The position numbers were made by a program, and so were the translations under genes. A stretch of 64,000 bases of DNA, from NCBI GenBank assembly GCA_947170265.1, contig CAMVSV010000008.1, positions 18,398-82,397 of the forward strand. Reading direction: 5' to 3'. This stretch comes from an uncultured Prevotella sp. (GTDB lineage: Bacteria > Bacteroidota > Bacteroidia > Bacteroidales > Bacteroidaceae). The notes beneath the pieces were generated by a model, which saw only the letters and a list, made by a program, of their open reading frames with translations, was not told where the DNA came from and ran no database searches. Shown here piece after piece: positions 62,354-64,000 of this stretch. Position 1 is the first letter of the stretch, and each line of letters opens with the position of its first letter.

Positions 62354-63417
62354 CTCTGTCTGTCACTTTTGGTTTTGTCTTTCGTAAGGAAAAATCTTAC
62401 AAGGATAAAGTTCACCGGCACGCAGATGGCAAACATGGGCAGCTGAGCCAGACGCTCGTTCCATCCTATATGTATGAACAGGGCGAGCACCACGGTTTGC
62501 AACAGATAGTTCACCACATGGGCAAAGGTGAAACCCAATCCGCGTCGTGTAGTGGACTTAACCTTGAAGGTGAACCTCGTGGAGGCAAAATAGTTGAAGA
62601 TGAAGCTCAGCAGGTAGGCAATGGTGTTTGCCAGTGCAAAGTTCATGAAACCTACGAGCAGGTTGTATATGCCAATCTGAAGAAGGGTGGCGGCAATGCC
62701 CACCAATGCAAAACGCAGCACTTCGCCAAAGAACGACTGGTGCCCGCTGGCGAGGCTCTTCATGCTCATGTCGGCATCGATGTCGGCACCACCGCTGGTG
62801 TCGATGTTCTCGAGGGAAGGGATGTTTTTCCCGCGCCACACCTTCACGTCGGCATAGTCGAGCATGGCTTTGTCGCCAGAGCTGTCGCCGAAGGCGGTGA
62901 GCTCATAGGTACCGCGGTGTGGAAAGGCACGGTCTATGCGTTTTACCTTTTCCTTGCCATAGCAATTCTTGGTAAGGAACTTTCCCGTGATTTTTCCATC
63001 GCGCACATCGATGCGTGTGCACGACACCTGCACCTTGTCGCCATAGCGGGAGAAGAACGGCTTCACCCAGTTTTCTATGCTCGCACTGACAATGATGACC
63101 TTCACTCCGGCACGCAGGGCTTCTTCGAGGACATCCACTATTTTCCTGCGGAGCAGTTTGCGGTTTGCCACGGCAAACTCCCTGCAATGGTTGTTGAAAT
63201 CCTCAATCTCCATGCCGCGGAAGAACCACGAGAACATCTGCTGCTTGGCTTTCCAGTTGGGATAGAGCCTGAGTTTCATGAGAATGAGTATGGGCGAAAA
63301 CAAGAGAAATGCCCATGCCGTGCGCCTTGTGCCGGCAGTGAAACGCAGAAATTCAACGAAGGTGTCGCGTTTGGTTATCGTTCCGTCGAAATCGAAAGCA
63401 TATACCTTTTGTTTCAT
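62350..63417 (-). CDS. HAD-family phosphatase fused to a GtrA flippase domain
   Basis: A 355-residue two-domain protein. Residues 1-215 are a HAD-IB phosphatase: VYAFDFDGTITK (nucleophile Asp9, Asp11), IVSASIENW and AFGDSSGDKAML. Residues about 230-345 are a GtrA domain with four membrane segments (LRFALVGIAATLLQIGIYNL, NTIAYLLSFIFNYFASTRF). GtrA proteins are thought to flip polyprenyl-phosphate sugars. A fused phosphatase suggests dephosphorylating a lipid-linked sugar phosphate before export. The ATG at 63417 begins the HAD core; the longer upstream frame crosses the terminator. Confidence 0.88.
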   Translation of the reverse strand: MKQKVYAFDFDGTITKRDTFVEFLRFTAGTRRTAWAFLLFSPILILMKLRLYPNWKAKQQMFSWFFRGMEIEDFNNHCREFAVANRKLLRRKIVDVLEEALRAGVKVIIVSASIENWVKPFFSRYGDKVQVSCTRIDVRDGKITGKFLTKNCYGKEKVKRIDRAFPHRGTYELTAFGDSSGDKAMLDYADVKVWRGKNIPSLENIDTSGGADIDADMSMKSLASGHQSFFGEVLRFALVGIAATLLQIGIYNLLVGFMNFALANTIAYLLSFIFNYFASTRFTFKVKSTTRRGLGFTFAHVVNYLLQTVVLALFIHIGWNERLAQLPMFAICVPVNFILVRFFLTKDKTKSDRQR

Positions 63418-63422
63418 GACTG

Positions 63423-63430
63423 CAAAATTA
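63423..63430 (-). promoter_or_regulatory. Candidate -7 element of the HAD-GtrA operon, next to the start codon
   Basis: TAATTTTG on the minus strand (63430-63423) ends 5 nt before the ATG at 63417, the same spacing as at dgt (5191-5204). Transcription would then start at or near the start codon. Confidence 0.45.
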
Positions 63431-63487
63431 GGAAAAATAGATGTCACACGATGCATGTCCGGGTGATTTTTTGGTGGAGGGGATGAA

Positions 63488-63524
63488 CTAAAAAAGCTGC
63501 TTGCAACGATTGCAAGCAGCTTTT
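63488..63524. terminator. Terminator after gpmI
   Basis: AAAAAGCTGCTTGCAA (63490-63505) pairs with TTGCAAGCAGCTTTT (63509-63523) across a short loop; on the minus strand it ends in TTTTTT. It stops gpmI transcription before the HAD-GtrA promoter. Confidence 0.85.
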
Positions 63525-63578
63525 CTTGGTTATGGTCTGATATCTGGTGGGTTCTGTCTATTGCCACCTTAGCATTCG

Positions 63579-64000
63579 TTAGTCGCAGATGAGGTTCTCG
63601 CCAGTCATGTCTTCGGGTTGCTCCAGACCCATGATGTGGAGTATGGAGGGTGCCACGTCGGCAAGACGTCCGTTCTTGACAGTCGCGCTGTTGTTGTCGG
63701 TGACATAGATAAACGGCACGGGGTTGAGCGAGTGGGCAGTGTTGGGTGTGCCGTCGGGGTTGATGGCGTTGTCGGCATTGCCGTGGTCGGCAATGATTAT
63801 TGCCTCGTAGCCTGTGGCTTTGGCTGCTTCTATCACCTCGCGCACGCAGTTGTCTACTGCCCATACGGCTTTGGCTATGGCGTTGTAGACACCGGTGTGT
63901 CCCACCATGTCGCCGTTGGCGAAGTTAACCACGATGAAGTCGTATTTGTCTTCCTTGATGGCTGCCACGAGCTTGTCTTTCACCTCGTAGGCGCTCATCT
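63579..64000 (-). CDS. gpmI: 2,3-bisphosphoglycerate-independent phosphoglycerate mutase, C-terminal part (cut by window edge)
   Basis: The last 140 or so residues of the roughly 510-residue glycolytic enzyme, which interconverts 3- and 2-phosphoglycerate. [25 protein letters not shown] (metal ligands Asp, His) and NPVPFIYV are diagnostic of the alkaline-phosphatase-fold Mn-dependent family. The gene continues past 64000; the ATG at 63998 is internal. Confidence 0.95.
   Translation of the reverse strand, partial: MSAYEVKDKLVAAIKEDKYDFIVVNFANGDMVGHTGVYNAIAKAVWAVDNCVREVIEAAKATGYEAIIIADHGNADNAINPDGTPNTAHSLNPVPFIYVTDNNSATVKNGRLADVAPSILHIMGLEQPEDMTGENLICD

Noticed and set aside
63418..63864. N-terminal extension of the HAD-GtrA protein by 149 residues
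   Set aside because: It runs through the gpmI terminator and gpmI coding sequence and is His/Arg-rich without a fold; the HAD motif begins right after the ATG at 63417.

Overview
The window reads as chromosomal core DNA of a Bacteroidota bacterium, most likely Prevotellaceae (Prevotella or a close relative). The evidence is a mraZ-to-ftsZ division/wall cluster in Bacteroidota order without ddl or murB, families largely confined to the phylum (DUF4290, DUF4292, DUF6377-type regulator, glycine-lipid acyltransferases), promoters of the Bacteroidota type (TTTG about 19-20 nt before TAnnTTTG), scarce Shine-Dalgarno sites and frequent ATGA stop/start overlaps. No insertion sequence, prophage, CRISPR array or rRNA operon was found.

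Layout. 1-5100: a minus-strand operon dut, TPR protein, DUF4292 lipoprotein, EnvC-like LytM protein. 5200-8540: dgt, then the minus-strand pair glsA-glsB for glycine lipids. 8540-9233: a regulatory/repeat region with a 22-bp-period palindrome array and an MraZ operator. 9234-27102: a plus-strand run mraZ, rsmH, ftsL, ftsI, murE, mraY, murD, ftsW, murG, murC, ftsQ, ftsA, ftsZ, yqeY and a PagL-like outer-membrane protein. 27133-30960: recO (minus), tRNA-Glu, rpsT, a second palindrome array, gyrB. 31045-35591: minus-strand operon tsaB, DUF4290, murA, rimM, ung, DUF3109. 35680-42773: plus-strand yicC, gmk, nadD, then an envelope-decoration group (phosphoethanolamine-transferase-like, two acyltransferases, UbiA-type phosphoribosyltransferase). 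42897-45919: minus-strand rplM, rpsI, rpsB, tsf with structured leaders. 45920-48012: gene-poor, with another 22-bp-period array, a likely orphan small RNA and hsp20. 48013-52765: esterase, WYL regulator, rnhB, DUF6377 regulator. 52846-58032: minus-strand dxr, rseP, TonB-receptor-like protein. 58033-58441: third copy of the first palindrome array. 58442-63417: minus-strand operon HAD-GtrA fusion, two paralogous multi-TM proteins, family 2 glycosyltransferase. The window ends inside gpmI.

Most genes serve the envelope: precursor synthesis (murA, murC-G, mraY), septation (ftsL/I/W/Q/A/Z), wall remodelling (EnvC), membrane-lipid chemistry (glsA/B, PagL-like, PEtN transferase) and surface glycans (acyltransferases, UbiA, HAD-GtrA, GT2). 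The main candidate for something undescribed is the set of intergenic arrays built from near-palindromic 14-15-bp cores repeating every 22 bp (8862, 28718, 46276, 58297), with conserved flanks. Further leads are an orphan promoter-terminator unit at 46487-46789, possible leaderless mRNAs, an Asp-type MurA and a possible polyprenyl-phosphoribose pathway split over two loci.
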